Shown: piece by piece, positions 27,794 to 35,609 of the stretch
How the letters are laid out: each line of letters starts with the position of its first letter
Position numbering within the stretch: position 1 is the stretch's first letter
DNA from: an uncultured Pelagibacteraceae bacterium
GTDB lineage: Bacteria > Pseudomonadota > Alphaproteobacteria > Pelagibacterales > Pelagibacteraceae
NCBI GenBank assembly: GCA_902562875.1
Contig: CACEVB010000002.1
Span: 102,045-166,044, forward strand
Direction of reading: 5' to 3'
Length of the DNA stretch: 64,000 bases
Notes under the pieces: generated by a model
Databases searched by the model: none
What the model was told of the DNA's origin: nothing
The model's input: only the letters and a program-made list of their open reading frames with translations
Program-made: the position numbers and the translations under genes

Positions 27794-28579
27794 TTATTTG
27801 ATAGTTATTGTTACATTTGGTTCCATCGGTTCAAAATAACATAGGTCAGCTTCTGTTGGATGTTCTGAGGCTTTTATAGCTGCTGATGTTCCAAAAGAAA
27901 TATCTATAATGGGAGAAATTAATGCGACTGTATAAGCGCTCGTAAGTTTATATACCATTACATGGTCATCTGAAGTACTTCCGTCTGCATGTTGAGTTTG
28001 AAAAGTAGAAATTACACCCTGATCATAAGTTACAGTTTGTGCATCAGATAAACCTAGGTTACCACATTCAGCGTTTCCACAAAGTTTCATTTGATTGTTC
28101 TTTAAATATAAATCTGCTTCTGCTGCTGTCCCTCCGTCTTCTATTACTGGAGTTCTGTCATACTTCTCTGTACCATCTAATTCTCCTGCGGGGTATGCAG
28201 AATCTGACAAGGCTGCTGTCGTAGTGCAGTTTGCAGTTACACCTGAAACTTCTAAGTCAGCTTGTATAGTAAACTTTCTATCAATAGTTACTCTCATATG
28301 GGTATATGTTACTCCAAGAGGTAAAAGAGCGGCATCTCCATAAGATGCTGCAGAAGCTCCAGCATTTGCTGAAGCAATGTCAACTGTTTTTTCGGTATTT
28401 CCAATTACAACTGCATTCTCACAACTGGTGACGCTCGTGCTCGCAGTACAAAGTTCAACTTTTTTCATTGTAACTTTATATACATCTGCTTTACCTGTTG
28501 TACTCGCGGAATAAGAATTGTTTAAAAAAACTAATAATAATATTTTTATAAAGATTGATATTTTAAAAAATTTACTCAT
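27794..28579 (-). CDS. Exported protein with cysteine pairs, partner of the upstream barrel
   Basis: A 261-residue protein with a signal peptide (about 1-24, ending NNSYSA). The mature part is Ala/Thr/Ser rich with little Lys, unlike its neighbours, and has Cys residues in pairs (ELCTASTSVTSC; LCGNAEC), suggesting disulfides. The mature start KADVYKVTMKKVELC looks like a beta-strand. I do not recognise the family. Its start overlaps the stop of the inverse-autotransporter-type barrel gene (TAATG), so the two are translated together and it may be displayed or docked by that barrel. Confidence 0.6.
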   Translation of the reverse strand: MSKFFKISIFIKILLLVFLNNSYSASTTGKADVYKVTMKKVELCTASTSVTSCENAVVIGNTEKTVDIASANAGASAASYGDAALLPLGVTYTHMRVTIDRKFTIQADLEVSGVTANCTTTAALSDSAYPAGELDGTEKYDRTPVIEDGGTAAEADLYLKNNQMKLCGNAECGNLGLSDAQTVTYDQGVISTFQTQHADGSTSDDHVMVYKLTSAYTVALISPIIDISFGTSAAIKASEHPTEADLCYFEPMEPNVTITIK

Positions 28580-29430
28580 TAATCTGTTCTCGATATTGTA
28601 GATGTACCTTTAAACTCAACCACAATTTTATTGTTTCTTTTTACTTTTGTAAGTAACTCTCCACGCATATCTCTTTCCTCTTTCCATGCAGATTTATTCA
28701 CTGGATCATTAATTAGGCTTGGACCATCCTTTGGAGGAAATGTGAACATCAAATTTACGAAGTATTCGTCTTCAAGACCTTTTTTATCTTTATCGTCGTA
28801 AGTAGCTTCTATAGACAACATTGATGTAACTTGCATATCTGTTCCAATTTTAGTTCCTTCAATGTCATCTCTATCTATTCCATCCCAACCATATGTGTTT
28901 ACAAAAGCTGTGGCCCAGTGCAAGTAAGGTATTTGGGAATTAATTTGTAAATCATATCCATCTAAAACTTTTTCTCCATTAGCATCCTGAAGACCAATGT
29001 AATAATTCATATTAAACCCTAGTACTGCATTTTGTGCCTCTGCGCCTAGGCTATATCTCAAGTTTCCATCCTCATCACCATCTAAAAAAGCATTAAGTCC
29101 TGTTAAAAATTTATTATTGTCAGATAAATATCTCTTACCTAGACCCAAATTAGCAACGATCCTTTCATCGTTAAGTTTTTCCGTATTAACTAAAGAAAAT
29201 TGGGAAAACAAATTACCGTTTTCGTCTTCGGCTAATTCCCTAGTGATTAATATTTTATAATCTGGTTTATTATTCTCTCTTAAATCTATACTAAACTCAG
29301 TTTCACCCTCACCTGGGATTACATTAGTAACTATACCAGATACATACTCTGAAACTTTTTCTTTAACATCATCTCCATACGAAAAATTACATACGAAAAC
29401 CATAAAAGAAACTAACAAGAATTTTTTCAT
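28579..29430 (-). CDS. Inverse autotransporter (intimin/invasin-type) beta-domain protein, stand-alone
   Basis: A 283-residue protein with a signal peptide (1-19). Residues about 85-235 follow the inverse autotransporter barrel pattern: LGLGKRYLSDN, LTGLNAFLDGDEDG, RYSLGAEAQNAVLGFNMNYY, DGYDLQINSQIPYLHWA, then YFVNLMFTFPP. The final part, RNNKIVVEFKG near 264-274, matches the element that follows the barrel in invasins (RNNNIVLEYR-like). What is odd is that the protein stops there: no Ig-like passenger repeats follow. The downstream coupled gene encodes an exported protein that could be a separate passenger. Family call is from motif reading. Confidence 0.7.
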   Translation of the reverse strand: MKKFLLVSFMVFVCNFSYGDDVKEKVSEYVSGIVTNVIPGEGETEFSIDLRENNKPDYKILITRELAEDENGNLFSQFSLVNTEKLNDERIVANLGLGKRYLSDNNKFLTGLNAFLDGDEDGNLRYSLGAEAQNAVLGFNMNYYIGLQDANGEKVLDGYDLQINSQIPYLHWATAFVNTYGWDGIDRDDIEGTKIGTDMQVTSMLSIEATYDDKDKKGLEDEYFVNLMFTFPPKDGPSLINDPVNKSAWKEERDMRGELLTKVKRNNKIVVEFKGTSTISRTD

Positions 29431-29476
29431 ATAATTTTATATTAAAAACTTACCTCTAATGTCAAATTAAATTACC

Positions 29477-29845
29477 TTATTTGGGCTTAAACATTAGACA
29501 AACACCATTATTACAATATCTTTTTTTTGTAGGCTCGGGTCCATCATCAAATATATGTCCATGATGACCACCGCATTTTTTACAATGATATTCTGTTCTA
29601 GCGTATCCGATATGGTAATCTGTTTTTGTTTCGAAAGCATCTGGTAATGCGTCATAAAATGAAGGCCATCCAGAACCACTCTCATATTTTGTAGAAGAAT
29701 CGAATAATTTTGTATCACAATTTACACAATGGTATGCTCCTATTCTTTTTTCAAAATTAAGATTACTTGAACCAGGTCTTTCTGTGCCTTCCTCAAACAA
29801 AATCATTTTTTGCTCAGCTGATAAATTTTTATTTTTTTTAATCAT
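29477..29845 (-). CDS. msrB: Peptide methionine-(R)-S-oxide reductase MsrB
   Basis: A 122-residue MsrB that repairs oxidised methionine. Zinc is held by two CxxC pairs (CVNC near 37-40, CKKC near 85-88), and GSGWPSFYD and HHGHIFDDGP are family signatures. The catalytic Cys lies in RYCNNGVCLMF near 107-117; a second Cys, four residues on, is unusual at a place that is often Ser. The gene overlaps the upstream transporter gene by 8 bases. Confidence 0.9.
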   Translation of the reverse strand: MIKKNKNLSAEQKMILFEEGTERPGSSNLNFEKRIGAYHCVNCDTKLFDSSTKYESGSGWPSFYDALPDAFETKTDYHIGYARTEYHCKKCGGHHGHIFDDGPEPTKKRYCNNGVCLMFKPK

Positions 29846-30737
29846 AATTTTTTATCTTTTTATTAGATAATGTAATTCCCGCAATAATAAAAATCGCCCC
29901 TAATAAATGGTAATACATAAACTTCTCATTAAAGATAACCATAGCCATTATTGCTCCTATAATTGGCATTAAATGCAAAAATATACCTGCTCTATTTGCA
30001 CCAATAATTGAAATACCTTTTATCCAAAAGAAAAATGCAAGAAGACCTGGAAAGAAAACAACATAAGTTAATGTTAGATAGAAGGGTTTATTTAATTTTA
30101 AAGCACTACCCAGAAAAAATTCTCCAATGTAAATCGGAATTAAAAAAAGGAGTCCACAAACAATAATAACTTGTAATAAAGAGATCTGTGATATTTTATG
30201 TTTTTGTTTCTTTAAAAGAATTGAAAAAATTGCCCATGAGAACATTGCAATAATCATTGAGACATCACCTTTATTAAAATCTAAATTCTTTATAAGCTCG
30301 ATATCAATTTTAGTAATAATCGATATAACTCCAATTAATGATAAAATAACTCCTATAATCTGATAATAGTTTGTTTTTTCTATTTTCAATAAAGACGAAA
30401 TAAATATTATCCAAACTGGAATGGTAGAGATCATTAAAACCCCGGTGATAACTTGTGTATAATAAAGAGAGTAATAAACAACAGAATTAAATATTGTAAT
30501 ACTAGTAATACCTAAAATTATAAATAGTCCAATATTATCAAAAATATATTTTTTTTTTTTAATTATCTCCTTGTAAGTAAAAGGTAATAAAATTAATCCT
30601 GCAAAAAACCATCTATAAAAGTTTAAAGTAAATGGTGGTATTTGATAAATACTTGCGGCTTTACCAACAATAAAATTCCCTGACCAAAATATTGTAGTCA
30701 AAATTAACAACAAATAAGCAAGATTGTTTTTATTCAA
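29838..30737 (-). CDS. DMT-superfamily EamA transporter
   Basis: A 299-residue membrane protein with about ten spans in two EamA repeats; FWSGNFIVGKA near 18-28 and FSWAIFSILLKKQKHK near 165-180 start the halves. Such proteins usually export metabolites. The start codon appears to be TTG at 30737; no ATG is available nearby. It lies 4 bases after the dadA-like gene. Confidence 0.8.
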   Translation of the reverse strand: MNKNNLAYLLLILTTIFWSGNFIVGKAASIYQIPPFTLNFYRWFFAGLILLPFTYKEIIKKKKYIFDNIGLFIILGITSITIFNSVVYYSLYYTQVITGVLMISTIPVWIIFISSLLKIEKTNYYQIIGVILSLIGVISIITKIDIELIKNLDFNKGDVSMIIAMFSWAIFSILLKKQKHKISQISLLQVIIVCGLLFLIPIYIGEFFLGSALKLNKPFYLTLTYVVFFPGLLAFFFWIKGISIIGANRAGIFLHLMPIIGAIMAMVIFNEKFMYYHLLGAIFIIAGITLSNKKIKNYD

Positions 30738-30741
30738 TTAT

Positions 30742-31977
30742 TTAAGCAAATCTTAACGAGCTATAAGGCTGTAAATCAAGATTGGTCCTCTCCTCAGAAA
30801 TCATATTAGAAATTATCTTTCCAGATATAGCTCCTAATGTCCATCCCAAATGATGATGACCAAAACAGTAATAAACATTATTATAATTTTTAGACGGTCC
30901 AATCACGGGTAAAAAATCAGGTAGCGTAGGTCTAAAGCCCAACCATTCATCCTGATGTTCAGGCAAACCATCTAACATCTCTTTTGCATTTAAAATTAAA
31001 TTTTTAATTCTATTTTTTGATACAGGATTATCTAATCCACCAAATTCGACTGTACCAACAACCCTTAATCCTTGCTCCATAGGCGTAATTCCAAATCCTC
31101 TATTAGAGAAAACTACCGGCCTAGATATTAAGTGATCATAATCTTTAAAATGAATATGATATCCTCTCTCTGTATCTAATGGGATTTTTTCCTGAAGCTG
31201 ATCTGTTAATTTTTTTGAAAAAGCACCACAAGCAATCACAATTTTGTCAAATACAAAACGTTGAGTTTCGGACATTAGTACAGGTTTATTTTCATCAAAA
31301 TTTAAATCATTTATATTTAATTTTAAAAATTTTCCACCTTTAGAAATGAAATTTTCATACAATTTGATTAAAATTTTTTTTGGGTTTCTTGCATGTCTCG
31401 CGTAATCATAAAAAACACCGCCGTGGTAAAAAGGTTTTAAGTTAGGTTCTAAGTCATGAATTTCTTTTTTATTTACAACTTGCTGCTTTACACCTAAATC
31501 ATTTCTTATTTTTATTTCAAGATCTCTACTTTTTAAATTTGTTTCATTCCAAACATACAATATTCCATTGTTTTCTATAAGACCACTTATGTCTACTTCA
31601 TCAAACAATTCATCAAAAGCCGGTAAGGCTAAATCTAAAATTTGATGCATATATTTAGCTGTGTGCATCATTTTATTATTATTGCAATTCCTTAAAAATC
31701 TGAAAAACCATGGCAACATTTTGTGCACATAATTCCATTTTAAGGCTAAGGGACCTCTAGAACTCATTAACATAGCAGGAACATCTGTAACTACATCTGG
31801 TCTATTTAAAGGTACTGAAGCATAAGGTGAAAAATGACCTGCATTACCATAAGATGCTGCGTTACCAGGTTCGTCTCTATCAAAAAGAGTTACTTGAAAT
31901 CCTTTTTTTTGTAAAAACAAAGCATTACATACTCCCTGAATACCAGCACCAATAATACCAATTTTTAAATTAGACAT
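30742..31977 (-). CDS. dadA: D-amino acid dehydrogenase-like FAD oxidoreductase
   Basis: A 411-residue DAO-family flavoprotein. The dinucleotide-binding motif GIIGAGIQGVCNALFL is at 7-22, and the C-terminal FAD contact GHHHLGWTLGAISGK lies near 374-388. It resembles DadA, which oxidises D-amino acids to keto acids at the inner membrane. Related enzymes act on hydroxyproline, so substrate is inferred. Followed by an EamA transporter and msrB. Confidence 0.8.
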   Translation of the reverse strand: MSNLKIGIIGAGIQGVCNALFLQKKGFQVTLFDRDEPGNAASYGNAGHFSPYASVPLNRPDVVTDVPAMLMSSRGPLALKWNYVHKMLPWFFRFLRNCNNNKMMHTAKYMHQILDLALPAFDELFDEVDISGLIENNGILYVWNETNLKSRDLEIKIRNDLGVKQQVVNKKEIHDLEPNLKPFYHGGVFYDYARHARNPKKILIKLYENFISKGGKFLKLNINDLNFDENKPVLMSETQRFVFDKIVIACGAFSKKLTDQLQEKIPLDTERGYHIHFKDYDHLISRPVVFSNRGFGITPMEQGLRVVGTVEFGGLDNPVSKNRIKNLILNAKEMLDGLPEHQDEWLGFRPTLPDFLPVIGPSKNYNNVYYCFGHHHLGWTLGAISGKIISNMISEERTNLDLQPYSSLRFA

Positions 31978-32104
31978 TACCTATAATACAAAATTTATTT
32001 AAATGTTTAGAGTGACAAAATATACTTTTTTTAGATCTGATTATTAAGAAAACTAAGAAATTAAGTATTAAATTAAAAAAGTATTTGAAATTGATATATT
32101 GAAA

Positions 32105-34165
32105 TTATTTCTTTTTTTTAAGTAGCTCAGTATTTTTTAAGTTTATTGCCATACATGTTATGTCATCCCTCAACTTTTCAGCACCCCAATTTAATTGATT
32201 TTCAATGCCCTCTACAATCGATTTAGGAGTTATCTCTGAAATTTTCCTTATAATATCTTGCACACCCTCAGATCCTAATTCTTCACCATTTTTCAAATAA
32301 CCCTCGGTAACACCATCCGTATAAACTACAAAAGTCTTATCTTTAATGTTAATAGCATTTGATTTCACCATCGACTCAGTGAAATATTTGACAATTCCAA
32401 TTGGGGGCATGTCGGACTTAATATATTTAAAATTTTTTTCTTCATCGAACGTTAATATACTCTCATGACCTGCATTGATAAAAATGAGTTCTCCACTTTT
32501 GATATTTAGCTTACCAAATACGGCAGTAACAAACATTCCTTTAAATTTTGCCTCAACTAATTCATTATTCACTCCAAAAACAACTTTTTCCAAAGGGAAT
32601 TTCAAATTTGTAAGTGTTCTAAATATTGACGAGGCTTTTGCCATGTACATTCCTGCCTTGACTCCTTTTCCGGAAACGTCAGCTAATGTGAAGAAATATT
32701 CCTCTGGTGTTGATCTAACAACATCAAAATAATCACCAGAAACATCTCTTGCTGGAACGTTTTTTGCAAATATAAAGTTTTCAAACTTTGAAATATCTGG
32801 GAATAAACTTTTTTGAACACCGGCTGCCAATTCTCTTTCTTTTAAAAGTTTGGCCTCTTTTTGCAAATTAGCAAGAGCCATTTTATTTTCTTCTATAAAC
32901 CTAAAATAAAGACCTGTTAAAAAAGTAATAGTTAACAAAAAAATTGGATAGCTAATATCAACAAGTTCAGACCTAAATAAAAATAAACTGAAACCAATTA
33001 CAATGACGATTATTATACTTCCAAAAAAAATACTTAAACTAAATTTTGGTTTAATTTTTTGAGATAAATAAAAGGTTAATATTGAGACCATAATTGCAAA
33101 AATTAATTCAAAAACATATGTATTTGGATTTCTAATTAAAAAACTCTGATCAATTATATTTTCAATCACATTAGCATGAACTTCAACTCCTGGAATAGTG
33201 ACACCTAAAGGAGTTTTAACTAAATCGAATAAACCTTGGGCTGATGCGCCAATTAAAACATATTTGTCTTTAAAGAAATTTTCAGGAAATTTGCCGTCAT
33301 AAACATCACTAGAAGAGATATACTGGCTTTTGATAGAATTTTTATACCTTATCCAAATTATTCCATTAGGGTCAGATAAAATTTTATATGGTCTTGCGCT
33401 TATCCTATTTATTCCTACTTCATTCATTTCAATATAAATATTTTTTTGATTATTCCCCACTCTGATCATTTCTAGTCCCATTGTTGGGTAAATTTTTTTA
33501 TCAAAACGAACTAACAATGGTAATGATCTTATTATACCATCTGTTTGGTCAAGAAATGAAATTGATCCTAAGCCTTTAACACTTTGTTCAAGTGTTTCCA
33601 ACGAACCTATAGAGTATGTATACGAGTAAGTAAAATCTTTTGGGTCACCTCCTTTTGACAAAAATCTTGCTTTGGCTTTACGATCATAATTGTTACTCGA
33701 AGGAACATTGCTTCCAAGAACAGCCGTTATAGATTTAGATTTTTCTAATTGTTCTCGAAAAATTTCATCGTGACCTTTTATTTTTTGAAGTTCTGATACA
33801 TCCGTGGGTATTAGGTTATAAGATTTTATTATTTCTTCGGGAGATTGTTTATCCTTTTCAGTAAAAAATATATCAAATCCTACAGCTTTAGGATAAGACT
33901 TATTTACATTTTCTAGAATTTTCGCGAACACAGATCTACTCCAAGGGAACTGTCCAAATTTACCCAAGCTTTTTTCATCAATGTCAATTATTACAACATC
34001 GCTTTCATTTTTATTTAAAGTAAAAACTTTTTGATATAAATCGAAGCTGAGATTTGAAATTGATTTTACAAAACTTGGATTAGCAATTTTAAGAGTTATC
34101 AGTAAAATAAGTATAACAAAAAAACTTAAATAGTTTTGATATTTAATTAAAAAATTTTTCACCAA
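32105..34165 (-). CDS. CHASE2 sensor with PP2C/RsbU-type serine phosphatase
   Basis: A 686-residue sensor protein. One N-terminal span (about 12-30) leads to a periplasmic CHASE2 domain (about 30-345; note VVIIDIDEKSLGKFGQFPWSR and KAVGFDIFF). Three spans follow (about 352-430), then a cytoplasmic PP2C/SpoIIE-type phosphatase (about 445-680) with SGDYFDV, LADVSGKGVKAGMYMA, NAGHES and VYTDGVTEG. Such phosphatases remove phosphate from STAS anti-anti-sigma proteins, and a STAS/kinase pair lies 4.2 kb away. CHASE2 is more often joined to cyclases or kinases. Start is TTG (34165) or GTG (34162). It is last in a three-gene run with the TPR-barrel and FecR genes. Confidence 0.85.
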   Translation of the reverse strand: MVKNFLIKYQNYLSFFVILILLITLKIANPSFVKSISNLSFDLYQKVFTLNKNESDVVIIDIDEKSLGKFGQFPWSRSVFAKILENVNKSYPKAVGFDIFFTEKDKQSPEEIIKSYNLIPTDVSELQKIKGHDEIFREQLEKSKSITAVLGSNVPSSNNYDRKAKARFLSKGGDPKDFTYSYTYSIGSLETLEQSVKGLGSISFLDQTDGIIRSLPLLVRFDKKIYPTMGLEMIRVGNNQKNIYIEMNEVGINRISARPYKILSDPNGIIWIRYKNSIKSQYISSSDVYDGKFPENFFKDKYVLIGASAQGLFDLVKTPLGVTIPGVEVHANVIENIIDQSFLIRNPNTYVFELIFAIMVSILTFYLSQKIKPKFSLSIFFGSIIIVIVIGFSLFLFRSELVDISYPIFLLTITFLTGLYFRFIEENKMALANLQKEAKLLKERELAAGVQKSLFPDISKFENFIFAKNVPARDVSGDYFDVVRSTPEEYFFTLADVSGKGVKAGMYMAKASSIFRTLTNLKFPLEKVVFGVNNELVEAKFKGMFVTAVFGKLNIKSGELIFINAGHESILTFDEEKNFKYIKSDMPPIGIVKYFTESMVKSNAINIKDKTFVVYTDGVTEGYLKNGEELGSEGVQDIIRKISEITPKSIVEGIENQLNWGAEKLRDDITCMAINLKNTELLKKKK

Positions 34166-34216
34166 CAGAATTTATATTGAAAATTGTGAAAGTAAATAAA
34201 TCTAATTATTTATTGA

Positions 34217-35506
34217 TTATTTTTTGTTTTTTCTCTTCTTTTTTCTTTTCTTTTTCTTCTTAGCTATTTTTTTCTTAACAATTTTTTTCTTCTTAGCTAC
34301 TTTCTTCTTAACGATTTTTTTCTTTTTTACTTTTTTCTTTTTAACTACTTTTTTCTTTTTAGCTGCTTTTTTCTTAACTACTTTTTTCTTTTTAGTAGTT
34401 TTTTTCTTTACTGCTTTCTTCTTTGTTGATCCTTTTTTCTTCACAACTTTCTTCTTTTTACCTTTTTTATTCTTAGTTGCTTTTTTCTTTTTACCTTTTT
34501 TATTCTTAGTTGCTTTTTTCTTTTTACCTTTTTTGTTCTTAGTAGCTTTTTCTTTTTTATCTTCCTTATTATCAATTACAGGATCAAAGTCAGGGTTATC
34601 CTCGTTTAAGGCATCGTTATTTATTGAAGCATCAACTTCATTTTCTATGTCACCTGTCCCAATAATTTCAGACACATCCTCACCCCTTTCTTGAAGAAGG
34701 ACAATTCTTTTTTCTTTATCAATTTTAATATTTTCTTTTATTATTGCTTTAATCTCTTCCTTTTCAAAACCTTGTGCTTTCAATTCTTTTCTTATTTTTT
34801 TCTTTAGTGCTTTCTTTTCCTCTTTTGATGCGCCGGTTAATTTAGCAACTTTCAACGCACGCATTTTTTTGTTAAACTTCTTTAATTGTTGGTTAGTAAT
34901 TTGTTTTGCTTTTCCAGGAGCTTTGCCTTGTCTCATACTAGCAACACTGTATGGATTATCTAACATAGTTTGACCAAATCTATTTCCAACTAATACAGCA
35001 CCAGGTCTTAACCCTAGTGTATTATTTTTCCCAGGACCAATTAATAAAGTATCTGTTTTTTTATTTGAAACAATTGTTTGAAACTCTGTACCTCTTGATC
35101 CAAGTGTTCCTTCTGGAACTTCAACTGTTAGGCTATCTGGATTTTTTTTACTTATTAAACCAGAAATAACTTTTAAACTTCCTTGTTTTACACTTGCTAC
35201 AATTTTTCCGTCATTAGTCGCTGGATCAAAAATGAATGTATCCATTACTACTTCAGAGTCTGATCCAATAGTAAATGTTGATTGATCTAATAAAAGTATT
35301 TGAGTTCCAGATCCCTCTCCAGCATAAATGGTCTCGTTTAAATATATTTTGTCTCCTGCTTTAAGGTCTCTCTGACCAGTTTTTACTGTACCTGAAATCG
35401 CTCCTACAATACCAACAAGTTGTTTTTCAATAGATAGCTCGTCTGTAGCATAAGATATGTTCATGAACAAAAGCAGTGATGCTACAAGTGAATACAGTTT
35501 TTTCAT
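34217..35506 (-). CDS. Exported FecR-domain protein with histone-H1-like lysine tail
   Basis: A 429-residue protein. A signal peptide (1-20, ending SYATD) is followed by a FecR-type domain (about 25-160: GTVKTGQRDLKAGDKIYLNETI, DQSTFTIGSDSEVVMD, VKQGSLKVISG, GTLGSRGTEF). A charged helical stretch comes next, and the last 110 residues are almost only Lys with Ala, Val, Thr and Asn. The tail has three exact 11-residue repeats (ATKNKKGKKKK, residues 321-353) and then KKKxVKKK units as in histone H1 tails. FecR domains usually act in envelope signalling. A polycationic tail outside the inner membrane could bind LPS, peptidoglycan, DNA or phosphate-rich polymers; that is inference. Confidence 0.8.
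   Translation of the reverse strand: MKKLYSLVASLLLFMNISYATDELSIEKQLVGIVGAISGTVKTGQRDLKAGDKIYLNETIYAGEGSGTQILLLDQSTFTIGSDSEVVMDTFIFDPATNDGKIVASVKQGSLKVISGLISKKNPDSLTVEVPEGTLGSRGTEFQTIVSNKKTDTLLIGPGKNNTLGLRPGAVLVGNRFGQTMLDNPYSVASMRQGKAPGKAKQITNQQLKKFNKKMRALKVAKLTGASKEEKKALKKKIRKELKAQGFEKEEIKAIIKENIKIDKEKRIVLLQERGEDVSEIIGTGDIENEVDASINNDALNEDNPDFDPVIDNKEDKKEKATKNKKGKKKKATKNKKGKKKKATKNKKGKKKKVVKKKGSTKKKAVKKKTTKKKKVVKKKAAKKKKVVKKKKVKKKKIVKKKVAKKKKIVKKKIAKKKKKRKKKRKNKK
34448..34546 (-). repeat. Three 33-bp tandem repeats in the FecR-protein tail
   Basis: Three in-frame copies of a 33-bp unit encode ATKNKKGKKKK. The copies differ by few bases, suggesting recent duplication and likely length variation between strains. 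Confidence 0.8.
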
Positions 35507-35530
35507 AAGCTTGGTATATCAAGATTCCAT

Positions 35531-35544
35531 TGGTTTTAAAACCA
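35531..35544. promoter_or_regulatory. 14-bp palindrome before the FecR-domain gene
   Basis: TGGTTTTAAAACCA is a perfect palindrome 25 bases upstream of the start. It shares the GTTTTAAAAC core with the palindrome before potA. Possible operator; chance is not excluded. Confidence 0.3.
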
Positions 35545-35609
35545 TTTAAAAGCATCTAATTTCAAGTAATTAACCAGTATTTTCAATAAAATTTTTGAAT
35601 TTTGATTTA

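Noticed and set aside
32105..34165. CHASE2 protein as an adenylate cyclase or histidine kinase
   Set aside because: The C-terminal domain has PP2C motifs (DVSGKG, NAGHES, TDGVTE) and no cyclase or kinase motifs.
34224..34694. Phe/Leu-rich open frame opposite the FecR lysine tail
   Set aside because: It is the complement of the AAA/AAG-rich tail; no start context, and the opposite strand has a clear FecR gene.
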